Source: Roseinatronobacter sp052379845 (GTDB lineage: Bacteria > Pseudomonadota > Alphaproteobacteria > Rhodobacterales > Rhodobacteraceae). From it: a stretch of DNA of 64,000 bases. A program made the position numbers and the translations under genes. Every line of letters starts with the position of its first letter. The stretch's first letter is position 1. The notes under the pieces are model-generated. The model worked only from the letters and a program-made list of their open reading frames with translations. It searched no databases and was not told the DNA's origin. This document shows positions 25,303-33,974 of the stretch, piece by piece. The stretch lies in NCBI GenBank assembly GCA_052379845.1, contig JBQTCF010000007.1. One strand, 5' to 3'.

Positions 25303-26736
25303 TCAGGCGCTGCGAAATTCACGCATCAGGAAATCAGGCACATGGTCGCCCATGCCAATGACAGCACCATCACGGTTCGCCCCACGGTCGCGCGGGGCAT
25401 GGTCCCTGCCTGTGGCGCTGCGTTGTTGTGACCTGCGCTGCGGCGGGTCATTGCGCGCTGCAGCGGGTTCCGGGGTCACGGTTGGCGCGGGCTTGCTTGC
25501 GGGGGCGGGCGCGTCGTCTTGGGGGGCAATCGGGGCCGCTTCGGTTTTCGCAGTGCGGTCCTTGTGGCGCACGCGCACAGGTCCTTGTATTTCAGGGGCT
25601 TCGGCCCGCGGCAGTTGTTTTTGCAGCAGTGCTTCTATGGCGTCCAGATATTTCTTGTCAGACGGCACCATGATCGAGATTGCCTTGCCTGACCGTCCTG
25701 CGCGGCCCGTGCGCCCGATACGGTGCACATAGTCTTCAGGATGCGAGGGCAGATCGAAATTGAACACATGGCTGACCGATGGCACATCAAGGCCGCGCGC
25801 CGCCACGTCAGACGCAATCAGAAGCCGCAATTCACCGGCACGAAACCGTTCCAGTGTGCGTGTCCGAACAGATTGGTCCAGGTCGCCGTGAATGGGCGCG
25901 GCATCGAATTTGTGCTTGATCAGGGATTTGGAAACGATATCGACATCTACCTTGCGGTTGCAGAAGATGATCGCGTTTTCCAGCTTGTCGCCTTCGACAT
26001 TGATCAGGCTGCGCAAGGTTTCGCGCTTGAGTTTGGCTGCCGTGTCGCGCCGGGTTGCCTGCAGTTCAATCAGCTCCTGCGCAATCGTCTCCGACGCAGT
26101 GGCCTGACGTGCAATTTCAACACGCGCTGGGTTTGACAGGAACGTATTTGTAATACGTTCAATTTCCGGCGCCATGGTGGCGGAATAGAAGAATGTCTGT
26201 CGCGTGAATGGCGTCAGGCCGAAAATGCGTTCAATATCTGGGATGAAGCCCATATCAAGCATGCGGTCCGCTTCATCGACAACCATGACTTCAACGCCGG
26301 TCAACAGCAGTTTGCCACGTTCAAAATGGTCCAGCAACCGCCCCGGGGTGGCGATCAGCACGTCAACGCCACGGTCAATCAGTTTGTCCTGTTCACCAAA
26401 GGCGACACCGCCAATCAAAAGTGCCTTGGTCAGGCGGGTGTATTTGGCGTAAGTGTCAAAATTTTCGGCGACTTGCGCGGCCAGTTCGCGCGTGGGCGCC
26501 AGAACCAGCGAGCGCGGCATGCGTGCGCGCGCCCGACCACGACCAAGGCGCGTGATCAAGGGCAAGGTAAATGACGCGGTTTTCCCGGTGCCCGTCTGGG
26601 CAATGCCAAGTATATCGCGCCCTTCCAATGCAAAGGGGATGGCCTGCGCCTGAATGGGGGTGGGGGCTGTGTAGCCCGCTTCATGAACAGCCTTGAGGAC
26701 CTTGGGGTCCAGCTTCAGATCAGAGAATGTGGTCAT
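25303..26736 (-). CDS. DEAD-box ATP-dependent RNA helicase (RhlE-like)
   Basis: This RNA helicase of 477 residues starts MTTFSDLKLDPKVLKAV. All core motifs are present: the Q motif region PTPIQAQAIP, motif I AQTGTGKTAS, PTRELA, VDEADRML, the SAT motif in FFYSATM, and motif VI HRIGRTGRAG. The last 100 residues are low-complexity, Pro/Ala/Arg-rich, and end in DHVPDFLMREFRSA. The architecture fits RhlE or related cold-shock/rRNA helicases; the specific target is unknown. The ATG at 26736 is preferred over the upstream frame start because the extra 17 residues show no family similarity. Confidence 0.92.
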   Translation of the reverse strand: MTTFSDLKLDPKVLKAVHEAGYTAPTPIQAQAIPFALEGRDILGIAQTGTGKTASFTLPLITRLGRGRARARMPRSLVLAPTRELAAQVAENFDTYAKYTRLTKALLIGGVAFGEQDKLIDRGVDVLIATPGRLLDHFERGKLLLTGVEVMVVDEADRMLDMGFIPDIERIFGLTPFTRQTFFYSATMAPEIERITNTFLSNPARVEIARQATASETIAQELIELQATRRDTAAKLKRETLRSLINVEGDKLENAIIFCNRKVDVDIVSKSLIKHKFDAAPIHGDLDQSVRTRTLERFRAGELRLLIASDVAARGLDVPSVSHVFNFDLPSHPEDYVHRIGRTGRAGRSGKAISIMVPSDKKYLDAIEALLQKQLPRAEAPEIQGPVRVRHKDRTAKTEAAPIAPQDDAPAPASKPAPTVTPEPAAARNDPPQRRSQQRSATGRDHAPRDRGANRDGAVIGMGDHVPDFLMREFRSA

Positions 26737-26963
26737 GCGTTTCCATGGTTTCGGCTTCGGGCCGGAACAGTTATAGGACGCATACATGTCGCGTCCCGCG
26801 ATCGGATCAATTGCAGATGCAACATCCTTGCCCTACTGTAATTCCTGCCGTGAGTCAACGCGAAGGCAAAGCTGGCCGTTTGACCGGCGAAAATATCTTG
26901 TTGTGGGCGCATCTTCGCAGTTGCAGGCCGGCGCAAGGCGCGGTATTAGCCCAATGCTGGCAC

Positions 26964-27047
26964 GCGGGTGTGGCGGAATGGTAGACGCAGGGGATTCAAA
27001 ATCCCCCGCCGCAAGGCTTGGGAGTTCGAGTCTCCCCACCCGTACCA
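26964..27047 (+). tRNA. tRNA-Leu, anticodon CAA
   Basis: The cloverleaf can be folded by eye. The acceptor is GCGGGTG with CACCCGT plus encoded CCA, the anticodon stem GGGGA/TCCCC surrounds loop TTCAAAA, and a long variable arm (typical of Leu) and GGTTCGAGTCTCC-like T arm follow. The anticodon CAA is at 26997-26999 and reads UUG codons. The first pair is G-U rather than G-C. Confidence 0.95.
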
Positions 27048-27135
27048 GCTTTGGCTTCCTGAAATTATGATGGGTCACCAGTCAGGCGCAGGCACCTTTG
27101 CCCCTGCGCTGCGGCGCTTGATGCGCAATAAAAAA

Positions 27136-27168
27136 AGGCCATGATTGGGGTTTGTCCAATCATGGCCT
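27136..27168 (-). terminator. Intrinsic terminator of the bactofilin/M23 operon
   Basis: A perfect 13-bp stem (AGGCCATGATTGG and its complement) is followed on the minus strand by seven Ts. It lies 19 bp past the bactofilin stop. Confidence 0.9.
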
Positions 27169-27186
27169 GTTTATCATTGTTCCAGA

Positions 27187-27771
27187 TCAGGAATTGCTGG
27201 CGTTCTTTTTCTGCTCGGTCGCTTTTTTCACGGCTTCCGACATGGCAGCAGGGGCAGGTTGCGGGGCCACATTCTGCGCGGGCTGTGGCTGTTGGACCGC
27301 GCCGCGATTGGTTTGCAGCGGATCATCCTGCCGCTGGACCGACCCTTCGAAATGGGCACCGGATTCAATTGCGATGGTCTTGTGGATGATGTCCCCCTCG
27401 ACCTGCGCTGCCGAGGTCAGGCGCACTTTCAGCCCACGCACGCGCCCTATGACGCGCCCGTTGATAACAATGTCATCTGCGACAATTTCACCACGAATCG
27501 TTGCCGTTTCACCGACAGTCAGCAGATGCGCGCGAATGTCGCCATCCACATTCCCTTCGATAACGATGTCACCTGTAGTGCGCAGATTGCCGGTGATCGT
27601 CAGGTCCGATGCCAGCACAGATGCAGCGGGCTTGGATTTTGTCACTTGTGACGGGGCAGTATCAACGCTGCTTTGGCGCAGAAACGAAGGTGTTTCTGCA
27701 GGGTGCGACTGCGCGGCCCCCTCGTTCGAGGGTTTTGTCGCGGTTTCGTTGATGCGGCTTTTAGAAAACAT
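27187..27771 (-). CDS. Bactofilin family cytoskeletal protein
   Basis: Bactofilins polymerise into filaments that position cell-wall enzymes. The 194-residue protein has a disordered N-terminal 45 residues and then the bactofilin beta-helix (about residues 50-145: LASDLTITGNLRTTGDIVIEGNVDGDI and repeats with regularly spaced hydrophobics). A Gln/Pro/Ala-rich tail follows. The start overlaps the end of the M23 peptidase gene by 11 bp, so the two are translated together. This pairing recurs in other proteobacteria, where the filament acts with an M23 peptidase in cell-shape control. Confidence 0.93.
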   Translation of the reverse strand: MFSKSRINETATKPSNEGAAQSHPAETPSFLRQSSVDTAPSQVTKSKPAASVLASDLTITGNLRTTGDIVIEGNVDGDIRAHLLTVGETATIRGEIVADDIVINGRVIGRVRGLKVRLTSAAQVEGDIIHKTIAIESGAHFEGSVQRQDDPLQTNRGAVQQPQPAQNVAPQPAPAAMSEAVKKATEQKKNASNS

Positions 27772-29101
27772 GCTGTCCAGCCCTTATGTAGGTTATCGGG
27801 TTTACTGGTCGACCGTTGATTCGCACTTCATAGTGCAAATGCACCCCGGTTGACGCGCCAGTGGTGCCCATACCACCAATCCGCTGCCCGCGCGATACCC
27901 TTTGTCCTGCGCGCACATCGATGGAGTTCAAATGGGCGTAATATGTCTCAATCCCGAAATCATGCTCGATGACGACAAGGTTGCCATAGCCCCCTTGCCG
28001 GCCCGCAGATTTCACCACCCCGTCGGCGGTTGCGTGGATGGCTGTCCCGCGTGACCCGGCCCAGTCCAGCCCGTTATGCATGGTGCTGCGCCCGGTCAAC
28101 GGGTGACGGCGCATCCCGAACCCCGATGTTTCGCGCACATTCGCGGAAACAGGGCGGGCCACCGGCATACGGTTGATCCCAAGGCGATAGGCGTGAATAT
28201 CCGCAAGGCGCTGCAAGACCGCGTTGGCGCGCGCGATGTCCTGATCCTGCGCCATGACGCCCGAGGTGGAGACCGAAATCGGGCGCAGCGATGCGGTTTG
28301 CGAATTCGCGCCCTGACGCACCAGACGCCGTATTTGTTCGGGCGTGACACCGGCCGCGCGGAAAACGCGTTCCAAGGGGTCCACGACCATTTCGAGCGCT
28401 TCTTCCAACTGGGAAAAAATCATGTGGTTGCGGTCGCGCAGCAATTCATTTTCCAGCGCCAGATGACGCGCCTGGTTGACCGATTGTTCCGCATCAAGCG
28501 TAAGTTCACGGGTCGAATCTGCCATTTTGTCCATGGCGACAAGCAGGTAATCCAGCATGTCTTCGGTTTCGCGGGCGCGGTCCGCGCTGGTCTGGGTGGT
28601 GCCGGTTTCGGCCTGCAGGGTGTTTGTGACTTCTGCCAGTCTGGCGCGCGCTTCATCGCGTTCGCGCACCACGCGGCGGATGGTGTGCTGAATGTTGTCG
28701 ATGCCGGTTTCAAGTTCCAGACGCCGTTCTTCCGATGCCAGCAACTGCAGCTGCATGTCCGAAATGCGCCCCATGGCTTCGGCAAAGCGGGCTTGCGCGG
28801 CTTCTGTTTCAATGGCGCGCTGGTCGCGTTCTGCGGCCAGATCGTTCAGGCGTTGTTCGTAATTGGCCTGATCGCGCACGGCATGGTCGCGCAGCGTGCC
28901 CGACCCGATTGAATCCATCAGCAGGATGGATGTTGCAATAATACCCCAAGCGAAAAAACTGGTCACAGCAACAAGCGCCGTGGCTTGTGTCATGGGGCGA
29001 AGGCGAACAAAGCGCGTCGTCGTCTCGGATCTAAGGAAAAGCCTTTGTTCGGGTAGGTGGCGCTCCAGCCGGTGATTCAGTTGCGCAAGCATTTGTTTCA
29101 A
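27761..29101 (-). CDS. M23-family peptidoglycan peptidase, membrane-anchored
   Basis: This is a probable cell-wall endopeptidase of about 446 residues. One N-terminal membrane helix (ATALVAVTSFFAWGIIATSILLM) is followed by a long coiled coil rich in Glu/Arg/Gln. The C-terminal LytM domain has both zinc motifs, HNGLD (HxxxD) and HLHYE (HxH), with the catalytic-type YYAHLNS between them, so it is likely active. The start is uncertain: the TTG at 29101 has GGGA 8 nt upstream, and the ATG at 29092 begins MLAQLNHRLERHLPEQRLFL. It overlaps bactofilin by 11 bp. Confidence 0.88.
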   Translation of the reverse strand: MKQMLAQLNHRLERHLPEQRLFLRSETTTRFVRLRPMTQATALVAVTSFFAWGIIATSILLMDSIGSGTLRDHAVRDQANYEQRLNDLAAERDQRAIETEAAQARFAEAMGRISDMQLQLLASEERRLELETGIDNIQHTIRRVVRERDEARARLAEVTNTLQAETGTTQTSADRARETEDMLDYLLVAMDKMADSTRELTLDAEQSVNQARHLALENELLRDRNHMIFSQLEEALEMVVDPLERVFRAAGVTPEQIRRLVRQGANSQTASLRPISVSTSGVMAQDQDIARANAVLQRLADIHAYRLGINRMPVARPVSANVRETSGFGMRRHPLTGRSTMHNGLDWAGSRGTAIHATADGVVKSAGRQGGYGNLVVIEHDFGIETYYAHLNSIDVRAGQRVSRGQRIGGMGTTGASTGVHLHYEVRINGRPVNPITYIRAGQHVF

Positions 29102-29365
29102 AGCACAGTTCCCATATCGCCATCTGACAAGGGCATGCGAAAAACCGTCGCGTACAAACATGCACAAACCAGCGCCCCCCGCGTGATTACGCAAGCTTAA
29201 CCAGTGCTGCAAGATTTTTCCTGACTGTTGCGCCGCCACATCACCCCCGGCCCCGTCAATCAGCGAAAAACTGCCGATTCAGGGCGCCTGACGGGGGTCT
29301 AGGCGCGTATGCGCGTTGTTGCATGCACGCATAGGGTGTTCTGTTTTGCTATTCGGCACACAGGG
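29102..29365. other. Intergenic region between DUF455 and M23 genes
   Basis: I see no gene in these 264 bases. CCCCGTCA at 29251-29258 and TGACGGGG at 29289-29296 form a perfect 8-bp dyad with a 30-nt spacer, which may be part of the promoter for the leftward M23-bactofilin operon. Confidence 0.35.
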
Positions 29366-30193
29366 TTAACGTGCGGCGCCAATATCGGGTTCCGTCAGCG
29401 GCCAGTAAAAATCTGGCGGAATACCTGCCTGGGCGCGCTTTTCCTCGTTAAACGGGGGGCGCAGCGGGCTGTGGAAATACTTGCGCACAAGCTCAAGAAA
29501 CACGGGTTGCGGGTCCTTGCCATCGCGCCCGCAGAGGAAGTTGAACCATTTTGACCCATAGGCCACATGTCCGACTTCCTCAGCGTAGATGATGTTCAGG
29601 GCCGCAACAACATTGTCCATACCAGCGCGGGTAAAGATGTCGATCATGCCGGGCGTGACATCCAGACCGCGCGCCTCCAGCACCATGGGCACAACGGCAA
29701 GACGCGCCAGAATGTCGCCTGCGGTGTCTTCTGCGGCGCGCCACATGCCTGCATGGGCGGGCAGGGCGCCATAGTGGCTGCCCAGCGTTTCCAGACAATC
29801 GCAGACCAGCCCGAAATGCTTGGATTCCTCGTCCGCGGCCTTGACCCAGTCATCATAAAACCCCAGCGGCATCTGGATATGCGCAAACCGCGCGAGAAGA
29901 TCCCAATGCAGGTCCACCGCGTTCAGTTCGATATGGGCAATGGCGTGTAAAATGGCAATCCGACCCTGGGCGCTGCCGGGGCGGCGGCGCGGCACATCGC
30001 GCGGGTCCAGCAATTCGGGGCGGTCCGGGCGTGCGGGGGTCAGGGGCGGTTCGGCCATTCCAAGGGGCAGGGGCGCACCTGCCTTGCGCGCCTCAAACCA
30101 CGCGGCCGCGTGGCGACGCGAGCGGGCGCATTTTTCGCGCCCGTCCGCCGTGGTCAGCACATCCACGGCCATTTCCCGAAGCGACAGGGTCAT
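29366..30193 (-). CDS. DUF455 ferritin-like protein
   Basis: This 275-residue protein of the DUF455 family has a predicted ferritin-like four-helix bundle. Candidate di-metal ligands are the Glu and His residues in HIELNAVDLHWD, DEESKHF, VLEARGLD and YAEEVGHVAYG. These match the ExxH pairs of ferritin-like diiron proteins. The function is not established. The start forms an ATGA overlap with the upstream bcp gene, so it is co-translated with a peroxiredoxin. That context suggests a link to oxidative stress, which is inference. Confidence 0.85.
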   Translation of the reverse strand: MTLSLREMAVDVLTTADGREKCARSRRHAAAWFEARKAGAPLPLGMAEPPLTPARPDRPELLDPRDVPRRRPGSAQGRIAILHAIAHIELNAVDLHWDLLARFAHIQMPLGFYDDWVKAADEESKHFGLVCDCLETLGSHYGALPAHAGMWRAAEDTAGDILARLAVVPMVLEARGLDVTPGMIDIFTRAGMDNVVAALNIIYAEEVGHVAYGSKWFNFLCGRDGKDPQPVFLELVRKYFHSPLRPPFNEEKRAQAGIPPDFYWPLTEPDIGAAR

Positions 30194-30651
30194 AGGTCTT
30201 GCGCAGCTTTCAGCACGTCTTGCGCATGGCCCTGCGCCTTGACCTTGCGCCAGATCTGCGCGATGCGCCCGTCGCTGCCGACAAGGAATGTTGCGCGTTC
30301 AATGCCCATCGATACCTTGCCATACATGTTCTTTTCGACCCACACGCCGTAGCGTTCGCACACATCGCTGTCTGCATCTGACACCAGCGTGACGCCAAGG
30401 TTGTGTTTCGTGATGAACTTGTCATGCTTTGCGACTGTATCCTTGGAAATGCCGATAACCTGTGCCCCTGCGGCGGCAAATTCCGACGCAAGTGCCGTGA
30501 ATTCCAGCGCTTCGGTGGTGCAACCGGGCGTGTCATCGCGCGGGTAGAAATACAGCACCACTTTGGACGGCTGCAGTTCCGACAACGTTACATCGCCCCC
30601 GCCATCGCGGGGCAGGGTGAAATCGGGGGCGGTTTGGCCTTGTTCAAGCAT
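30190..30651 (-). CDS. bcp: Thioredoxin-dependent peroxiredoxin, Bcp/PrxQ
   Basis: Bcp reduces hydrogen and organic peroxides. The 153-residue protein has the peroxidatic Cys44 in YPRDDTPGCTTEA. The resolving cysteine that many Bcp proteins carry five residues later is replaced by leucine (CTTEAL). The only other cysteine lies in DSDVCERYGVW, the same position as a third cysteine of E. coli Bcp. The enzyme may therefore act as a 1-Cys type or resolve through that residue. It overlaps the DUF455 gene by 4 bp and is divergent from queA. Confidence 0.93.
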   Translation of the reverse strand: MLEQGQTAPDFTLPRDGGGDVTLSELQPSKVVLYFYPRDDTPGCTTEALEFTALASEFAAAGAQVIGISKDTVAKHDKFITKHNLGVTLVSDADSDVCERYGVWVEKNMYGKVSMGIERATFLVGSDGRIAQIWRKVKAQGHAQDVLKAAQDL

Positions 30652-30740
30652 GTCGGTTTCCTTTTATTGAACGCTTGCCCTGTTGTAGCGGTCTTTGCGA
30701 CAAGTTAAAGGGGCCAGCCCAACCAAGTGCGGTGTTTGCG

Positions 30741-31793
30741 ATGAAGCTGTCTGATTTTGACTTTGATCTGCCTGAAAACCTGATTGCCACGCGCCCTGTG
30801 CGCCCGCGCCCTGCGGCGCGCATGTTGCTGGCCCAAGGTGACCGGTTTTCAGACTGCCATGTGCAGGATTTGACCACAATCTTGCGCCCCGGTGACTTGT
30901 TGGTGATCAACACCACACGCGTCATTCCCGCACGCCTGACCGGCCAGCGCCCGCGCGACAGCGCCCAAGGGCCGGTCAGCGCGAAGATAGAAGTGACCTT
31001 GACCGAACCATGCCCCGACGGGACATGGCGCGCGCTGGCCAAACCGTTGCGCAAGCTTGCGGTGGGCGAAGCGGTGGTGTTTTCCGAAACCCTGCAGGCG
31101 CAGGTCGTGGAAAAAACGCCCGAGGATGTGGTGCTGCGCTTCAACTTGGAAGGCGATGATTTCGACCTTGCGCTGGACAGGGCCGGGCAGATGCCGCTGC
31201 CCCCCTATATTGCGGGCCGCCGTGCCGCCGATGCGCAAGACCGCGACGATTATCAGACTGTCTTCGCGCGTGACAAGGGGGCGGTGGCCGCGCCCACCGC
31301 ATCGTTGCATTTTGATGCGGCCTTGATGGACGCCTTGCGCGATAATGGCGTGAATTTTGCCGAAGTTACCTTGCATGTCGGGGCGGGCACGTTCCTGCCC
31401 GTCAAGACAGATGACATCCGCGACCATAAAATGCACGCGGAATGGGGCCAGATCACCGCGCCCGCCGCGCAGGCAATACGCGACACCAAGGCCGCAGGCG
31501 GGCGGGTCATTCCGGTGGGCACAACGGCCCTGCGCCTGATCGAGACTGCGGCCACGGCACCGGGCCAGATTGCCCCCTGGAGTGGCAAGACCGATATCTT
31601 CATCACCCCCGGTTTCCAGTTCCGGGTTGCGGATGGGCTTATGACGAATTTTCATTTGCCAAAATCCACCCTGATGATGCTGGTATCCGCGCTTATGGGC
31701 GCAGATCGTATTCGCGCGATTTATGCCCACGCGATTGCAAATCAGTATCGGTTCTTTTCATATGGGGACTCTTCGCTGCTGTTTCCTGACTGA
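30741..31793 (+). CDS. queA: S-adenosylmethionine:tRNA ribosyltransferase-isomerase
   Basis: QueA transfers the ribosyl moiety of SAM to preQ1 in tRNA to form epoxyqueuosine. The 350-residue protein begins MKLSDFDFDLPENLIATRPVRPR and has the family segments PPYIAGR, YQTVFARDKGAVAAPTASLHF, VGAGTFLPVK and the C-terminal TNFHLPKSTLMMLVSALMG. The ATG at 30741 matches homologues; the frame is open further upstream without similarity. No tgt or queF is next to it; an MFS gene follows in the same direction. Confidence 0.96.
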   Translation: MKLSDFDFDLPENLIATRPVRPRPAARMLLAQGDRFSDCHVQDLTTILRPGDLLVINTTRVIPARLTGQRPRDSAQGPVSAKIEVTLTEPCPDGTWRALAKPLRKLAVGEAVVFSETLQAQVVEKTPEDVVLRFNLEGDDFDLALDRAGQMPLPPYIAGRRAADAQDRDDYQTVFARDKGAVAAPTASLHFDAALMDALRDNGVNFAEVTLHVGAGTFLPVKTDDIRDHKMHAEWGQITAPAAQAIRDTKAAGGRVIPVGTTALRLIETAATAPGQIAPWSGKTDIFITPGFQFRVADGLMTNFHLPKSTLMMLVSALMGADRIRAIYAHAIANQYRFFSYGDSSLLFPD

Positions 31794-31909
31794 AAACTCT
31801 CAAAAGGGTCGCTTTGATCATATTTCCGACATGACCGCCGGACTATTGGTTTCGCTGGGGGCCGCTAGCCTATAGGCTGTGGACAGGTAACGAACAGGCA
31901 GGCGCGACA

Positions 31910-33163
31910 ATGTTTTATGTATTCACCGGGTCCTGGGCGCTTTTGCTGGGAATGTTGCTGCTTATGGTGGGCAACGGGGTGCAAGGCACGCTGCTGGGGA
32001 TTCGGGGCGCGATTGAAGGGTTTTCCACCTTTCAGATGTCTGTTGTGATGTCGGCCTATTTTGTGGGGTTTTTGTTCGGGTCGCGTGCGGCGCCTGAACT
32101 GATCCGGCGGGTGGGCCATGTGCGGGTGTTTGCTGCGCTGGGGTCGCTGATTTCTGCCGTGCTGGTTTTGTATGCGGCCATTCCCGACTGGATCGTGTGG
32201 GCCTTGTTGCGCGTTCTGATCGGGTTTTGCTTCTCGGGGGTGTATGTCACGGCGGAAAGCTGGCTGAACAATGCCTCGACCAACGAAAACCGCGGGCAAA
32301 CGCTGTCACTTTACATGATTGTGCAGATGGTGGGCATTATCAGCGCGCAGGCGCTCATCAACTTTGCCGATCCGGCGGGATTTATGTTGTTTGTTATCCC
32401 CTCGGTGTTGGTGTCCCTGGCCTTCGCGCCCATTTTGCTGTCGGTCAGTCCTGCGCCCACCTTCGGCACCACCAAATCCATGAGCATTCGCCAATTATAT
32501 GATGTGTCCCCGCTGGGTGTGGTGGGCATTTTCCTGATGGGGGGGGTGTTTGCCGCGATGTTTGGCATGACTGCCGTCTGGGGAACGCAGGCGGGGCTAA
32601 GCGTGCTGGAAATTTCCATCTTTACGGGGGCAATCTATTTTGGCGGGCTGGTGTTCCAGTTTCCGCTGGGCTGGCTGTCGGACCGGATGGACCGGCGCAA
32701 ACTGGTCGTCTATGTGGCGCTTGTGGGCACTGTGGGCGGTGCCATGGCGGTGATATTTGACCTGAGCTTTATCTGGCTGGTCGGGGTTGCGCTGATTATC
32801 GGGGGGATTTCCAACCCGCTGTATTCCCTGCTGGTGGCCTATACGAATGATTATCTGGATACGGACCAGATGGCCGCCGCATCGGGGGGGTTGCTGTTTG
32901 TCAACGGGGTGGGCGCCATTGTGGGGCCGCTATGCATCGGGTGGTTGATGGGGGTGATGGGGCCATCAGGCTTTTTCCTGTTTATCATTATCCTGACATT
33001 GGCATTGGCCCTGTATGCGATGTGGCGCATGACCCAGCGCGCGGCAACCCCTGTAGACCAGACCGGCCCGTTCGCGCCAGTGTCGCCGGTTGTGTCGGCG
33101 GCCACGGTTGAGGCGGTATATACCGAAATGACCGAAAATGCCGAACACGACACCACGCCCTGA
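31910..33163 (+). CDS. MFS transporter (YcaD-like)
   Basis: This major facilitator of 417 residues has 12 predicted membrane helices, starting at SWALLLGMLLLMVGNGVQGTLLGI. The central cytoplasmic loop signature is WLSDRMDRRKLVV, with a second GSRAAPELIRRVGHVRVF in the first half. The N-terminal helix and VYVTAESWLNN match the YcaD/UMF2 group of uncharacterised MFS proteins, so the substrate is unknown. The C-terminal 40 residues are polar and soluble. It has its own promoter region of about 115 bp after queA. Confidence 0.87.
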   Translation: MFYVFTGSWALLLGMLLLMVGNGVQGTLLGIRGAIEGFSTFQMSVVMSAYFVGFLFGSRAAPELIRRVGHVRVFAALGSLISAVLVLYAAIPDWIVWALLRVLIGFCFSGVYVTAESWLNNASTNENRGQTLSLYMIVQMVGIISAQALINFADPAGFMLFVIPSVLVSLAFAPILLSVSPAPTFGTTKSMSIRQLYDVSPLGVVGIFLMGGVFAAMFGMTAVWGTQAGLSVLEISIFTGAIYFGGLVFQFPLGWLSDRMDRRKLVVYVALVGTVGGAMAVIFDLSFIWLVGVALIIGGISNPLYSLLVAYTNDYLDTDQMAAASGGLLFVNGVGAIVGPLCIGWLMGVMGPSGFFLFIIILTLALALYAMWRMTQRAATPVDQTGPFAPVSPVVSAATVEAVYTEMTENAEHDTTP

Positions 33164-33284
33164 TGCCCTAAGCCTGTTGTAAAACCGCAAGATACCGCTG
33201 TTTTCACCACAATGACGGGTAAATGACTTGCCTGATGGCAGGGTGGCTGGCACGGTTGGGGCAGGCAGCATAAGGAAAAAGATC

Positions 33285-33863
33285 ATGTCCAGCGTTGATG
33301 ATGTAATTTCGTTCTGGTTGGAAGATGTCGGCCCCGCAAAATGGTATGCGCAAAGCGATGCACTGGACGACGAAATCCGCGACCGATTCATGGCGCTGTG
33401 GGAGAAGGCGCGTGACGGGCGCCTGCTGAACTGGGCGTCATGCCCGCGCGGGGCCTTGGCATTCCTGATTGTCACGGACCAGTTCCCGCGCAACATGTTC
33501 CGCAATGATGCGCGCGCCTTCGCAACCGATGAACTGGCGCGGCGAATTGCGGCGCGCGCGTGCCATCTTGGGTTTGATTGCCAGATTGACGAACCTGCGC
33601 GCCAGTTTTTCTATTTGCCGCTGATGCATTCCGAAAGCCAGATGGATCAGGACCGGTGTGTGCGCATGTTCTTGTTGCGCATGCCGCAAACCGGGGCGGA
33701 CAATTTGCTTCATGCCCGCGCGCACCGCGCCGTCATCCGCGAATTCGGGCGCTTTCCCTATCGCAATGATGCCTTGGGGCGGACCAGCACGGCACCGGAA
33801 CGCGCCTTTCTGGCGCGCGGTGGATATATGGACGCGCTGACGCAACTGAAAAGCGCCGCATGA
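33285..33863 (+). CDS. DUF924 family protein
   Basis: This 192-residue all-helical protein of the DUF924 family has a TPR-like fold by family knowledge. Its sequence anchors are VISFWLEDVGPAKWYA, LIVTDQFPRNMFRNDARAF, FFYLPLMHSE and HRAVIREFGRFPYRNDALGR. Its biochemical function is unknown. The ATG at 33285 follows TAAGGAAAAAG, a good ribosome-binding site. It lies alone between the MFS gene and lpdA, all in the same direction. Confidence 0.88.
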   Translation: MSSVDDVISFWLEDVGPAKWYAQSDALDDEIRDRFMALWEKARDGRLLNWASCPRGALAFLIVTDQFPRNMFRNDARAFATDELARRIAARACHLGFDCQIDEPARQFFYLPLMHSESQMDQDRCVRMFLLRMPQTGADNLLHARAHRAVIREFGRFPYRNDALGRTSTAPERAFLARGGYMDALTQLKSAA

Positions 33864-33974
33864 GCACGGTATGCCGGGAATGCATGGCAGGGTTTCGTCT
33901 TGCGCGTTGCGGTGGGGTCGTAAATAGTTTAATGGCAAACTACTTTCAGATACGCGTGCAGAAGGGGAAACCAT

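Noticed and set aside
26833..27078. Leftward reading frame across the tRNA-Leu gene encoding VGRLELPSLAAGDFESPAST
   Set aside because: This is the common false translation of the antisense strand of a tRNA-Leu gene; the tRNA fold is unambiguous.
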